From the NCBI GenBank assembly GCA_012274445.1, contig JAAROD010000033.1, positions 310,001 to 374,000 of the forward strand: DNA of 64,000 nt, read 5' to 3'. Both the position numbers and the translations under genes were made by a program. Below, piece by piece: positions 33,924 through 44,495 of this stretch. The stretch is from Sclerotiophoma versabilis. Lineage: Eukaryota; Ascomycota; Dothideomycetes; Pleosporales; Didymellaceae. Each line of letters opens with the position of its first letter. Position 1 is the stretch's first letter. The notes beneath the pieces were generated by a model. It was given only the letters and a program-made list of their open reading frames with translations. It searched no databases and was not told the DNA's origin.

Positions 33924-34195
33924 CGTGGTGCTGCCCTCATGGACAGCAGTTCACTCAGGGTCTTTCATTAAACCTTAGAGGAACCGAAAGCGGAGCTAAG
34001 TCTAAGAGAATGATGCTTACCGGTTTCTGCAGCCAGAATGTGCTTTTCTGCGCACCCGCTTCCGCGATCGAGGCATGCAACTAGCTGAATACTGATAGCA
34101 GTATTGACCTCAATCTTGGGATCAAATGCAGGATAAAATGATCCTGAGAAGCATCTGACGTCTGATCCTCGTACATCCTTACCCCTTATCACAAG

Positions 34196-34648
34196 ATGGC
34201 TGCTCCAGATGTCACCTTACCATCCCTACTTTGGCGCCGACAACAGAATGACTCAAGCGACCATTCTACTACCGACTCTGTGGAACTCGCGCGGAGTCCA
34301 ACCTGGCCTGCCCTACTACCATCGCCCAATAGCAACTCACATGCCACCTACTCTCAGCCCAATTTGTACCTCCAGCTGTCCCAGATTCTCGAATGGGAGA
34401 TTTGGAATCACAACCAGACCCGCGCTCAGATGCACACTGAGCAGACTCGTTGCGGCGAAATGGAAGCCGAAATTTGGAGGCTTTCACAGATTGTTGGTCA
34501 GTGGCAAGAAACTTGCAGGATAGCCTACGCCGCCCTTGACGAACATAGAATGGAGCACATCAAGTTGGCGCAGGAACTAGAAGCAACAGCTGCCGAGCTA
34601 CACAGCTTTCAGCAGAAGGTAAACGTCATAATCCTGGTGCTGTATTAG
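34196..34648 (+). CDS. Small coiled-coil orphan, paralogue of the 12.8 kb gene
   Basis: ATG 34196 opens 150 residues. The block VELARSPTWPALLP...QPNLYLQLSQILEWEIW...QTRA matches the minus-strand protein at 12765-13163. The second half is a long helix (HIKLAQELEATAAELHSFQQ). A possible donor (GTAAAC) follows HSFQQK, so the last nine residues may be intron. Two copies in one window suggest duplication within the element. Function unknown. Confidence 0.65.
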   Translation: MAAPDVTLPSLLWRRQQNDSSDHSTTDSVELARSPTWPALLPSPNSNSHATYSQPNLYLQLSQILEWEIWNHNQTRAQMHTEQTRCGEMEAEIWRLSQIVGQWQETCRIAYAALDEHRMEHIKLAQELEATAAELHSFQQKVNVIILVLY

Positions 34649-34996
34649 TACTGAATTTGAGACCTAGACTTCTACGACTTGTGAAATGTCTTCTGGCCGT
34701 GAAGAGAAAACTTTGCAGGCGAAAACTCGGGTACACATCGTGAAGAGTGAGAACGCAGGGGAAGGCTTGAGCGATTGTGCTCCAAAATGATGGACGCACG
34801 CAACGCGTAATCAGCTTGTATGGTTTTCCTCTTTCATCATTATGCAAATCAACAGCGTTAGACTTCGCGTTTAATAGTGACTTGCCCCATGTGAAGGCTG
34901 TCCAATCGGTGAACATTCGGTTTAATATAATTGTTGGAGCGCAAAGCGCGCAACCAGTTTTATCCCTGTTAATTAAGCGTTATCGTTCACTCAACC
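34649..34996. other. Intergenic; nothing recognised
   Basis: Short overlapping frames on both strands without motifs. Confidence 0.4.
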
Positions 34997-34998
34997 TA

Positions 34999-35123
34999 CA
35001 AGGGGATAGTGGTATGAACGGACTGCTAGTGTGAGAAGTTTCCAGGGATCTATCTCTCGTAAAGGAGCGCTGACTGCTCAGTGCGAGACCTCACGCTAGC
35101 AGTCCGGTCATGCTACACCCTTG
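34999..35123. mobile_element. 125-bp foldback MITE with TA target duplication
   Basis: Arms 34999-35035 and 35090-35123 are inverted copies over about 35 bases, sharing GGACTGCTAG and the ends CAAGGG...CCCTTG. TA precedes the left end (34997-34998) and follows the right (35124-35125). No coding capacity. The structure fits a miniature Tc1/mariner-type element. Its ends do not match either pogo element in the window. Confidence 0.7.
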
Positions 35124-35125
35124 TA

Positions 35126-35470
35126 ATAAGATCAACTCAGTGACCATAAGCGCTCGAGAATGCCGCGCCTATTTTAATCTATGGTCCGAATATATGACTG
35201 ACTAATTTTCGGCTGGGGCAGGGGGGGCGGGGACGCGCGTTGCGTCTCGAGCGCACGGTAGATCCCGCGCGTCTACGTCGAGTGGAGTCGCCCAATCGTT
35301 CACGACATAGCAGGAACAGTTCACGGGCATATCGATTGTGAAAACTGCATTGCTCAGGGACATCGACTCCTGGGAGTGAATATCTTACAGTGCATTTTGG
35401 TCAATTGCGCATCGATAGTAGTGTACTTTCTGAATTAATCGCTGTACTGGCCTAGCCTACGACACTCAAC
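35126..35470. other. Intergenic with a G-rich tract
   Basis: GGGGCAGGGGGGGCGGGG lies near 35214-35231, able to form G-quadruplex-like structure. Otherwise nothing is recognised. Confidence 0.4.
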
Positions 35471-35962
35471 TCAAATAAACATCCTCAAATCTGCTTTCCC
35501 TGTATCGGGAACAACGTATACCGCCCTCCGCTTCTCGCTCGGGAGGTATTGATACATCGTTATCCAGTCTCGATCGTCCGGGAGATTATCGTCACTGAGC
35601 TCGGTCTTTCGCAACACTTGAGGAGTCCCTTCTTCTTTGATTGTGGCTAGGCTTGGTATAAAGGGTTTACGCTTATATGTTGAGGAGAACTTTGACTTTG
35701 GCGCAGGACATGGTGGAGGAGGTAGAAATAAAGTAATACCTATTTCGTTGAAGCTGATAGATTCCACTTGGATTCTGTGGCGCGACATCAGACTCGCAAG
35801 GCTTCTCACTCGAGCGCAAAGAATGTTTCCTGCTGCTCTTGACCTAAGATTCTCTTTGTCCATCGTACAATCTAAGATATGTTCTACAACATGTCGCTCT
35901 GGGACAGCAAATTGAACAGTGAGATCACTACAACGTCTAAAGCTGGGATAACTAGGATACAT
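35471..35962 (-). CDS. Hypothetical protein
   Basis: ATG 35962 opens a 163-residue frame with plausible composition: a helical first part (HVVEHILDCTMDKENL, RVRSLASLMSRHRI), then a proline-rich turn (PPPPCPAP) and a polar C-terminus. No family recognised and no introns needed. It could be a chance frame, but length and composition favour a gene. Confidence 0.45.
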   Translation of the reverse strand: MYPSYPSFRRCSDLTVQFAVPERHVVEHILDCTMDKENLRSRAAGNILCARVRSLASLMSRHRIQVESISFNEIGITLFLPPPPCPAPKSKFSSTYKRKPFIPSLATIKEEGTPQVLRKTELSDDNLPDDRDWITMYQYLPSEKRRAVYVVPDTGKADLRMFI

Positions 35963-36175
35963 GCTCTATCGGGGAGTTCCTGGGACTTTGAGTCATTTAT
36001 CAAATATGGCAGGACACTGTTCAAGAGACACAGTATACTGAACTAGGTAGTTGTTTTTGCATTACAACAGAACATAGTGCATGGGAACTCTGAACTGAGT
36101 ACTGAACACAGAAAGCTGATCCATCAATAAAAGATGGCCGATAAATCTCTTTCCCCTTTCTTTTCCAAGCCAACC

Positions 36176-36736
36176 ATGCACGCAATGAAGTTCGTCTCTG
36201 TACTGATCGGGGCGGGAACAGCTCAGATACTCCCTTTTGACTACACATTACCCGTCCTCTTTAGTCCAGTAAATCAGGTGAAAGCCGGACAAGAGCTCCA
36301 TTACCAGTACATCTCACTGCTATGCCATATGTCAATAGTTCTTACAATACTGTAGGCTTATCAATTCTCGAAACTCTACGTGTCAAGCCACTATGAGCTT
36401 TTCAAACGATACATTCCTATAAATTTCTACCATTGTCAAACCAAGCAACTGTGCTGGAGACCAAGTTGCAGTCTTGAAGATACCTGACAGCGTCCCCAAC
36501 GGTGTCGCAGGTCTAGAATGGTAAGCTTACCTTAGCGTCGCCCTCGATATCTTCACTCATGGCGAGATAGGCAGTGCTCAGGAACTGATGGGACGGCTGT
36601 AAACCTGTTTTCCATATCTGGAGGCTCTGGTGACTCTGAACAGCTTACTGCGGATAGCCAGGGCACACATCTAGAAGTGCAGTGTCGTAACAATGTTACT
36701 AGAACAGGTGTGCCGCAAACCACCTTGTGTACGTAG
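36176..36736 (+). pseudogene. Decayed small secreted-protein gene
   Basis: A signal-peptide-like start (MHAMKFVSVLIGAGTAQI) at 36176 is followed by pieces in all three frames that read as one secreted protein: MPYVNSSYNTVGLSILE (about 36325), IVKPSNCAGDQVAVLKIP (about 36430) and, after a plausible 50 nt intron, QCSGTDGTAVNLFSISGG (about 36575) ending at TAG 36734-36736. The paired CAGD and C-SG cysteine blocks resemble a fungal family of small secreted or surface proteins. At least two frame changes without splice sites and one TAA separate the pieces, so it is dead. It lies next to the cupredoxin gene. Confidence 0.55.
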
Positions 36737-37058
36737 GAGGCCACTTAGGTTAAAATGCAGCCAAATACAGAATGAGAATGAAAACAAGTTAGCAAGTCCA
36801 ATTTTTGTGACGTTAGCATCTTCAACTTTGTAGAACTCCGTAATTGCGAATGTGCATCTCTGAATTACGATATCTGTATCTTGTTGTGGCCAGTCCTGTA
36901 GACCGCAATCCTGGCACAGCATACAAGTAGTCGCTCCATTGGCGCAAGTTCCTGGTACCTAACAACTGTTTAAGGATACTAATGAGAGCGAAATGATGGC
37001 AGACAGGAGTAATTATGTAATTGTTACTATGGATTCTAGCTACGGGCGCGTGGATATT

Positions 37059-37826
37059 CTACAAAAATAGCACACAAAGGCTTGCAACAAAGCCAAGTCC
37101 TATCATTGGATTCCTGCTTCCAGAGTTCGATATAGGAGGATCTATAGCAATTGAGCTTGGTCCAACGTTGGCCGAGATGGTTGGTGTCGTTGGGGCTGCC
37201 GCAGTTTTATTGCGAGAAGGCTGGTCTAACGGAGGCTGTTGGCAGGCAGATGTGGGCTCAGTTTTTGCGGTCACTCCTGAACGAGCATTCTGTAGAAATT
37301 CAGAATTCGCTCCACCAGGATTCAGGCTAAAAACCATGCCAGCGTGACAGTGGGACGATTTTACAGTTTGGGCACAAAAGAACCACTGCGGATCTTCCTT
37401 CTGAACCTCATATTCAATGACATACTTTCCGCTCACATTTGCTGGGTTGAACTGCCTAAAGCCAGAGTCAAACCCTCCATTGTACTGACAAGGACTTGAC
37501 AGGTTGCTTTGGGTCAGTGTGTGATTCAAAGCCAGGAAGTTGAACGCGACAATGCTGCCCACCGACACGTTTAGCGAAGAAGGAGAGAATAAAAGCTCTC
37601 CTTGATCGCCCACATTAATTGTGGAGGTGGGTATAGGCGCATCAATGTACGCCGTAATAGTCGGCATGGTTGTTTGAGTGGTCTGAGCGGTTCGGTTCCA
37701 AGCCCATGGCAAATGTAATGGGTGAGGTCTGCCCCATGGACTGGGGCTACTAGTATCAGAGCTAGGCGTGGAGGCCAGCACCACAACCCCTGAGGCCAGG
37801 AGAATTAATAGGAAAACACGAGCCAT
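37059..37826 (-). CDS. GPI-anchored cupredoxin-like surface protein
   Basis: One exon, 255 residues. It has a signal peptide (MARVFLLILLASGVVVLA), a cupredoxin domain at about residues 70-170, a Ser/Thr/Pro-rich linker, and a hydrophobic C-terminus (MIGLGFVASLCVLFL) typical of a GPI signal. Likely copper ligands are His102 (FLALNHTLTQSN), Cys151, His159 and Met164 (CAQTVKSSHCHAGMVF). Such 'extracellular serine-rich' proteins sit on the cell wall; some bind copper, with roles mostly unknown. It is intact. Confidence 0.85.
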   Translation of the reverse strand: MARVFLLILLASGVVVLASTPSSDTSSPSPWGRPHPLHLPWAWNRTAQTTQTTMPTITAYIDAPIPTSTINVGDQGELLFSPSSLNVSVGSIVAFNFLALNHTLTQSNLSSPCQYNGGFDSGFRQFNPANVSGKYVIEYEVQKEDPQWFFCAQTVKSSHCHAGMVFSLNPGGANSEFLQNARSGVTAKTEPTSACQQPPLDQPSRNKTAAAPTTPTISANVGPSSIAIDPPISNSGSRNPMIGLGFVASLCVLFL

Positions 37827-38137
37827 AATTTACTGGGAAATTGCTGCCGTACAGGGCAGAACGATCTTTATTATTATAAGGGTGGTCCACGATTCCTGAA
37901 TTCAGGACTCGGTTTCGTCTTTCCCTACCTCTTGCTCTGTGAACGCACCACAAGCCTGCTTTCAGTAGCTTAGTTCCGGAATAACGAGATTAAGTGTACT
38001 GCTTCTTACTACCATATATAAGGTACGTTCGCTGCAAGGTCGTTTGGGCAGAACAAACTCAGACTTTCACACTTGAGCTGGACTCGAGAATTAGCCACCT
38101 TCACATTCCATAATCACTACACAATCTTTCCATCACA

Positions 38138-40663
38138 ATGTCAACAGGTCTCATTCTCTCTGAGCCTTCTTCAGTATCACGGAGCATCGAACAAGTAGCG
38201 AAGGTAAAGCAGAATGATAAAGGGAAGGAGAAGGTAGAGGAGAAGCGGAAAGGAAAGTACAGAGTTGAAGAGAAGACGGATGCAGAAGGGAGCAAGAGCG
38301 AAGCCTCAGAGCCATTAGCAAAGTCTAAGAAAAAGCGGAGAGAAGGAGAGGGCCTTGAGGAAGTGGACAGCGATGCGTCATTCGCAACTGACGAAGACAA
38401 CAAAGAGGACGAAGAGTTGATTGAAAGTGATTTTTCTTCACATGTTGACTCTGACGGCGATGAGAATTCCAATGAAGAGGAAAGACCAGTACGGCGTAAG
38501 GAGAATCATGCAACGAAACAAGGCCGACATGCGGAGAGAGATGCTGAAGATAAGAGACAAGTTGCTGTTACTGCCAACGAAGGATTCTTAAATTACACAA
38601 GAGAGCGAGGTAACCGAAAAAATCCAGAGAAGCGACCTGACCTAGTTGAAAAGGAATGGCGGGGCCTGTATCCTTTGCTCAGACATATGTGGACGCCAGG
38701 CGGTAAGGCCAAGCTGTCAGGACCACGGGTGGAAATCTTTAAGCGAGCAAACGAGAAAATCGAACGATACTGCAATCAAACTATGAACGTCGACGTGGAA
38801 TTCAACACAAAAGCCACAGCACTTTATTTAGTGAGGCTAGAGAAGCTTGAGAAAGAGCTCGCCGGTCAGCCAGAAAGCGAAAAAGTGCTACGTAGAAAAC
38901 AGCTGCACCACCGTTGTATCAAAGAAACAGGCCAACCGTCAAAAGAAGAACTACTTAAGATGTGGAAATTCCCTACTGAAGAGCTCTGCGCGCAGATTTA
39001 CTCAGTAGAGAAAGCATTGATGGAGCTTGACAAGATGCCTTCTGAAGTAGCGCTCAAAAAGAAAATTGCGGACTACAATCAACGACTCACGGGGTGTCAG
39101 CCTGGTTCTAAAGAGTCAGTTGATTTGACAACCAAGAAGGCTAAGTTCGAGAAGTTGCTGGCAGCCCGAAAGAAGAAGACGCTAAAGCTTCTCCAAACAG
39201 CCTTGATCTTTCTTGATAACCTGCAGAAGAAGGGCATTCCACCAACCCAAGTTCTGAGCGATCGTGCAGAAACTGTGTTCCAAGATTTTGTTTCGATGTC
39301 TCAGGAGAATCTGCAGCTTTACAACGCGCTGAAGGAGGAGATGGAACGACCGACCCTTGAGCAACTGGATAAATGGGATATGGCCACCAAACCGATGTAT
39401 GACTTTGTCGCATGCGTAAGTGACGAAAGCATGGTTACAGAACAGGCTATTGTAAGAGCAGATAGCCTGGTTAAGGATCTGCAAAATATCAACAGGTCGA
39501 TCGGAACCCTAGCACAGAAGACACCCGCTGTCAATCGCCTGCCTACCTCTATACTCACAGAGATACTCGGACAGTACAAGGAAGGAAATTACGAGCAAGT
39601 GAAGATAAACATCACAAGGCTCACGGAGGAGCTCCGTCAACGAGAGGCAGCGGTGGGTATGGTGCGCGCTTTAGAACTAAGACAGCCTCCGGGCGCTTCT
39701 GCAAATAATTCGGAAGATACTGCTGGACCTAAGTTACATTCAGCTGCGGCAGACCCACCTGTTAAATCTGCAGCAAAACCACCTGCGAAAACCGCAGCAG
39801 ACATGGCTGCCGAAAGTTTGACAAATCATGTTACTGGTACCAACCTCTCCGAAGGAATGCTCCGGAATCTTGATATCACTTCGCTGAAATTAGGAGCAAG
39901 TGTGGCTAAGATTTTCCAGTATGACGATGGCATGACGGAGCATGGGCCTCTTGTAGCAACGAGACCCTCCTCAACAGACAATTCAAGGCTAAATCGTTAC
40001 TTTGTAAACGCTGGCCTGAACGTGCCAGGATTGGAGTACCTCAAAGTTCTGAAAGGAAGCGACTTAGCGCCAGGCGGTGCAGAGAAGTTGTCTGAACAGA
40101 AAGTGGTCGACTTTAATCTTAAACAGACAAAGAAAGATATCAAAGGAGATCATCCAATCCTGAGCATCGGCCCAGTCGTCATAATGCCTCGATCGGAAGG
40201 CTATGTGCCCCGCGGAACAAAAGAACGTCGTCCGGATGCTTACATCAAAGTAGTATACAAAGATAAACCCAACCCTGACATGCTATGTAGAACAGAATTC
40301 ACGCAGCTTTGTGGACAAAAGTTTGGGGAGAAACAGTTTTCAGCCATGGAAGCGGCTTACAGACAGAGACAGATGTATTTCGAGGCATGTAAGGTTCAAA
40401 AACTCCACCCGCAGACCCAGAAACCCCTAACTCCAGACGATCTTCGAAAAACCCCATGGCTCTTTCCAGAAAATGAGCGAGATGATCCCGAAATCGATAG
40501 CAGCAATAGCATCAAGGAGGAAGACGAACCCGATGAGAGTTTCTTTGATGGAATTGAAATTGACTCTCGTGATCTTCCTGCCAATATGACTGGTACGTTC
40601 CAGAAACCTAGGGCGGATTTGACGGATCTGGCGAAAGCTTCCTCAAGTTCTGGTTCGCTATAG
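38138..40663 (+). CDS. 841-residue orphan with Lys/Glu-rich N-terminus
   Basis: A single exon from ATG 38138. Residues 1-150 are low-complexity Lys/Glu/Asp/Ser with a nuclear-signal-like KSKKKRRE. Residues 170-560 are mostly helical with coiled-coil segments (EKLEKELAGQ, FEKLLAARKKKTLKLLQTAL). A short Ala/Pro-rich linker (SAAKPPAKTAADMAAE) follows. The C-terminal 260 residues look globular (DHPILSIGPVVIMPRSEGYV, DAYIKVVYKDKPNPDML) and end in an acidic tail. I recognise no domain. Absence of introns and lack of damage are notable. It may be structural or nucleic-acid associated, by composition only. Confidence 0.8.
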   Translation: MSTGLILSEPSSVSRSIEQVAKVKQNDKGKEKVEEKRKGKYRVEEKTDAEGSKSEASEPLAKSKKKRREGEGLEEVDSDASFATDEDNKEDEELIESDFSSHVDSDGDENSNEEERPVRRKENHATKQGRHAERDAEDKRQVAVTANEGFLNYTRERGNRKNPEKRPDLVEKEWRGLYPLLRHMWTPGGKAKLSGPRVEIFKRANEKIERYCNQTMNVDVEFNTKATALYLVRLEKLEKELAGQPESEKVLRRKQLHHRCIKETGQPSKEELLKMWKFPTEELCAQIYSVEKALMELDKMPSEVALKKKIADYNQRLTGCQPGSKESVDLTTKKAKFEKLLAARKKKTLKLLQTALIFLDNLQKKGIPPTQVLSDRAETVFQDFVSMSQENLQLYNALKEEMERPTLEQLDKWDMATKPMYDFVACVSDESMVTEQAIVRADSLVKDLQNINRSIGTLAQKTPAVNRLPTSILTEILGQYKEGNYEQVKINITRLTEELRQREAAVGMVRALELRQPPGASANNSEDTAGPKLHSAAADPPVKSAAKPPAKTAADMAAESLTNHVTGTNLSEGMLRNLDITSLKLGASVAKIFQYDDGMTEHGPLVATRPSSTDNSRLNRYFVNAGLNVPGLEYLKVLKGSDLAPGGAEKLSEQKVVDFNLKQTKKDIKGDHPILSIGPVVIMPRSEGYVPRGTKERRPDAYIKVVYKDKPNPDMLCRTEFTQLCGQKFGEKQFSAMEAAYRQRQMYFEACKVQKLHPQTQKPLTPDDLRKTPWLFPENERDDPEIDSSNSIKEEDEPDESFFDGIEIDSRDLPANMTGTFQKPRADLTDLAKASSSSGSL

Positions 40664-41542
40664 GTGCAGTGAGGATGTAGATAGTAGACAGTCTCTTCAG
40701 ATACCATGATGTTATTGTGCGCAGATGTAATTTTAGTTTGAACTCCGACTCTCCATTTGCGCATGTGATGTCTGCCTAGTTGATGTTTAGCGCTCGCTAG
40801 CTGTAGTATAAGATTGTTTGCCCTTCTGTCTGCCACCTCATCGCCCCATCCCCCTGCTAGTTTTGCTGGTAGCCACAGACCTGCACTCATCACCATGGTC
40901 ATTCTCCGCGGTCCTATTAACCTGGCTACCGACAAATACGCCAATACCGGCGTCTTCTGCTCTGCTGGCGACGGCGGAGGGGTCAACCCTCGACGCCCGT
41001 TGAAGCTATCCACACGGTCGTTGCTTCCCCGAGAGCGAGGATTGGCATGACTTTCTTGCTTGGTGTGAGTAGACCACCATTTACCCTAACAGATATAAGG
41101 AACTTGAGAGTTAACCTAGAGCAGTAGAGAGGAATCGAACTCTCAGGCTTACTAAAGTGCGTCTCTGGGTGGAGAGACACACTGTATCGCGAGACAGGAT
41201 CACGGTTCGAACCTCTGGAACAGCTTCCTCGCGGGCTTGTCGAGCTGCGGCTGACACACGACGATTTTCCAGCTATCATCCCTCAAGTCAACTGGTCTCG
41301 GACAGGAATGGCTATGGTGTCGGCCGTGCTCTCGATCGCTTCGTTGACATCGTTGATTGACCTGTCGTCGATACACCCCTGTCCACTCGCGAGATTGACG
41401 GCCTCTTTAACGTTCGGAGGGTCATATAGAAAGCGTAATCAAGAAAAATGGCATTCTATATGGGTGGTTGGGGTGATGGGGTGGCTCGGCCGGTGAACCG
41501 GCTCGGCTGGTGACTTGGCACGGTAGCGTGCTTAGATATACC
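40664..41542. other. Intergenic with decayed coding-like traces
   Basis: Between the 841-residue gene and the pogo element I see no intact gene. One plus-strand frame near 41215-41300 reads LEQLPRGLVELRLTHDDF, perhaps an LRR-like remnant, but it cannot be extended. Confidence 0.35.
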
Positions 41543-41544
41543 TA

Positions 41545-41599
41545 CCGTGTCCGTGCTCGTGATGCGCCAGTTCGCGTGATGCGCCACCCCACCACTTTT
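41545..41599 (+). repeat. Left terminal inverted repeat of the 41.5 kb element
   Basis: Starts CCGTGTCCGTGC and ends ACCACTTTT; exact inverted match to 44496-44550. Confidence 0.93.
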
Positions 41600-42763
41600 C
41601 GTCCCATCTTTCCACCCCTATAACTCAACGCCACGATGCCGTTAAAGGAAGCCCTTGCAGAGCTAGATAGTTTGAGACCAGGAGAACAATTCTCGTACCG
41701 GGCTCTTGCTAAAAAACATAGTTGTTGCCGATCAACGTTATCGCGTCAACACAAGGGTCAAGTTGCGTCGCATGAAGACAAGTCAGAAGACCAGCTACTT
41801 CTCCACCCACGCGATGAGGCAGAGCTTGTTGAATATATCAAAGGACTTACAGAGCGACACTTAATGCCTACTAGGCGTATGATTATCAATTTTGCGACTT
41901 CTCTAGTCTCTTGGGAGCCCTCTGATAGCTGGGTTACCCGCTTTCTCCACCGCCACTCCGACGACCTCCTTACTGCCTGGTCAACCCCTATGGAATCTGT
42001 GCGTCACAAGGCCGATTCTGGTGAGAAACACAGCCAATACTTTGCTCTTCTGCATCAAAAGATGGCTGAACACGAGGTGCTGCCTGAGAATACGTACAAT
42101 ATGGATGAGAAGGGCTTCATGATTGGAGTGATCAGCAGGGCAAAAAGGTGCTTTGATAGGGTGTTGTATGAGAAGAAGCAGAACAAGCAATCACAGCACG
42201 ATGGCAATCGAGAGTGGGTGACGGTGCTGGCAACAATATGCGCGGATGGATCAACTCTCCCCCCAGGCATTATCTTTCCAGCAGCTGGTGCTGCAGTGCA
42301 GGCAAGCTGGGTACACGATATCGATCCAAAAAAGCACTCAATCCACTTCACAACGTCACCAAATGGATGGACGAACAACGATTTAGGGGTAACATGGCTA
42401 GAGCAGGTCTTTGATCGCTACACCAAGGCCAAAGCACGGAGAAGGTACAGGCTGCTGATACTTGACGGCCACGGCAGCCACATAACAAAGGACTTCATCA
42501 ACTACTGCGATAACCACAGGATTCTACTACTTGTTTTCCCCCCTCACGCTACCCACACTCTCCAGCCGTTGGACGTAGTTTGCTTCAAATCACTTAGTCA
42601 AAACTACTCAATTGAGCTCGATACTCACAACCACAAGACGCTAGGATGGCTGCCTGTTGACAAGGCTGATTTCTTCTCACTATTCTGGCCTGCCTGGGTG
42701 AACACCTTCACAGAATCGTTGGTGTTGAAGGCCTTCGAAGCCACGGGTATACACCCCCCCCCC

Positions 42764-43616
42764 CCCCCCACCCGAACATCAACTTTTCCAGGTCAGCGAA
42801 AGGTCGATATCCATCGATTTTTCGTTAAAACACGACTCAAATGCCTTCTTAAATCTGTTTCCCAACGTCCTCTCTCCGCTGCAGGCGTTGTGGCAGGCGC
42901 GCTGGCCTCTTTTTGTCTTTCAGCTCTTCGCTGAGCTGAAATCTTTTCAAAATGGCCCGTGCGCCACTCAGATTTTCACGTTCGGTCGAAGGCCACAACC
43001 ACCAGCAAGACAAGGAGACAGCCTTGACACTCCTTGTTCTTGCAAGATATGGGCATCTGCCAGGCCTAAACACAAAGGCTCTCCACGCGAAGAGCTACGG
43101 CACGATCCGACAGAGCACCGGCTCTTAACTCGCAAACAAGGCAGCCAGCATGGCCTTACATTTGACAACTCTCGGGGATAAAGAAGAAGGACAAGCCTGG
43201 CTCTGCCTTCCTACTACACCTATCTCCTTCGACACAGGCATGGCCAAGCCTAGTACAAAGGCTCTCCTCGCGCAGAGCCACGGCTTCCGATTCGACAGAG
43301 CACCGGCTCTCTACACCCACCTACTCTTTCCTACTCTCTCTTACGGCACTCCACTGCCTCTGAATACACACAAGGGATCCACCCTAATGTACACACACTG
43401 CTCAGTCTCCCCAACTGGACGGGGAGCTGTAGTTCTGAAATGGTAGCAATACCCGCGCAGGCAAGAAATGCTTTCTAAGGTAGTGTGTTAGCACTGTAAT
43501 TCCATAGCTTAGCACGTCGAATATGCCCTTCGGGAGGCGAGATGGTGGACTTGATCCCCATCAACTAGACGTAAAATGAATACCAACCAACCAACCAACC
43601 AACCAACCAACCAACC
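42764..43616 (+). mobile_element. 5'-truncated LINE-like insertion inside the transposase
   Basis: About 850 bp of foreign sequence lies between a C16 run (42754-42769) and a CCAA tail. The 3' part matches 4458-4800 in inverted orientation. The tail microsatellite and the lack of inverted repeats fit target-primed insertion of a truncated non-LTR element. A ~70 bp segment is duplicated inside it (about 43059-43128 and 43243-43312, both ending ACAGAGCACCGGCTCT). No reverse transcriptase is present in this copy. Confidence 0.75.
43583..43614 (+). repeat. (CCAA)8 microsatellite tail
   Basis: Eight CCAA units follow the conserved 3' end of the LINE-like insertion and run into the resumed transposase frame. 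Confidence 0.95.
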
Positions 43617-44495
43617 CCCCCAACGCGGACGTTATCCTTGAGCGTTTCAGAACACCAACGCCCTCACCTCCAAGAACACCTCTAGAGCAAACTGGACCTG
43701 CTGCAGCACCTACTGAGCCTAATTGGCTGCAAGCAAAGACGTTGCTTCGAAGTGTAGTGAAGGATAATCACAGTACTGAGGCTGGGGTATTGGAACAGAA
43801 AATCCACCAACTTCATGTTCAAAATGAGCTTATTTTGCACGAGCTACAGGGCATTAAGCAAGGCATAGAGAACAAGAAGACAAAGAAGGCAAAGCAGAAA
43901 GTATTGCCCTTGTACTCACACACTTTGAATCGGCAGGGGGGGGCAGTGTGGTGGAGTCCTCGATCAAAGCGTGAAGCTGACGTGCGCGACGCTGCAATTG
44001 AGCAGTACAACGCTGAACAAGAGGCAGCAAAAGTAACTAAGAGAGAGCTACAACACAATAGAAAGCTTCTTAATGAGAAAGACAAGGAGGAGAAGCGTGT
44101 GGCGCGAGAGGCAGCCAAGGTAGTAAGGGACCAGGCGAAGGCTGAAGAGCGCGCAGCAATTGACGCTCGCAAAGCTGAGAGAGCACGTCAAAAACAGCTT
44201 CGCGACGCTGAAAAAAGTATCCAATTGCCTAATCAGAGCAAGCGCAAGGCCTCACGTCAATTGCAGCCAAAAACAACAAAGAAGCGTGGTAGTAGAGGTG
44301 CTTGTAGTCGTCCTCTTGTTCATGAGCCTTCCCCAACACCTCTACCTGCATACAACAGCCGCGGCCGCAAAATTGCTCCACCAAAAAGATTTGGGTAGCA
44401 AACTTTGTCGCATGGGTATATGGATTACTCCACCAAAAAGTTATATCAATTCAACTATTGTACGTGGCTCAATAACCTCAATTCTCTAGGTTGCA

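Larger units (their letters stand above)
41636..44398 (+). pseudogene. pogo-like transposase interrupted by a LINE-like insertion
   Basis: From ATG 41636 the frame encodes an N-terminal helix-turn-helix (ALAKKHSCCRSTLSRQHKG), a CENP-B-like part and the DDE core: YNMDEKGFMIGV, LLILDGHGSH and TLQPLDVVCF. It runs to KAFEATGIHP at about 42755, where foreign DNA begins. The same frame (frame 2 on both sides) resumes at about 43622 with NADVILERFRTPTPSPP and runs to 44398. The tail is a long Lys/Arg/Glu coiled coil (KVTKRELQHNRKLLNEKDKE). No stop codon precedes the insertion, so the insertion is the only lesion seen. Confidence 0.9.

Noticed and set aside
38101..38472. Serine/leucine-rich minus-strand frame of 123 codons.
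   Set aside because: It is the complement of the Lys/Glu-rich N-terminus of the 841-residue gene.
40396..41013. Minus-strand frame of 205 codons.
   Set aside because: Half lies antisense to the 841-residue gene and the rest has no motif or splice support.
41110..41225. Possible tRNA: T-arm-like GTTCGAtTCC on the minus strand and GGTTCGAACC on the plus strand.
   Set aside because: No matching acceptor, D and anticodon stems could be folded around either motif.
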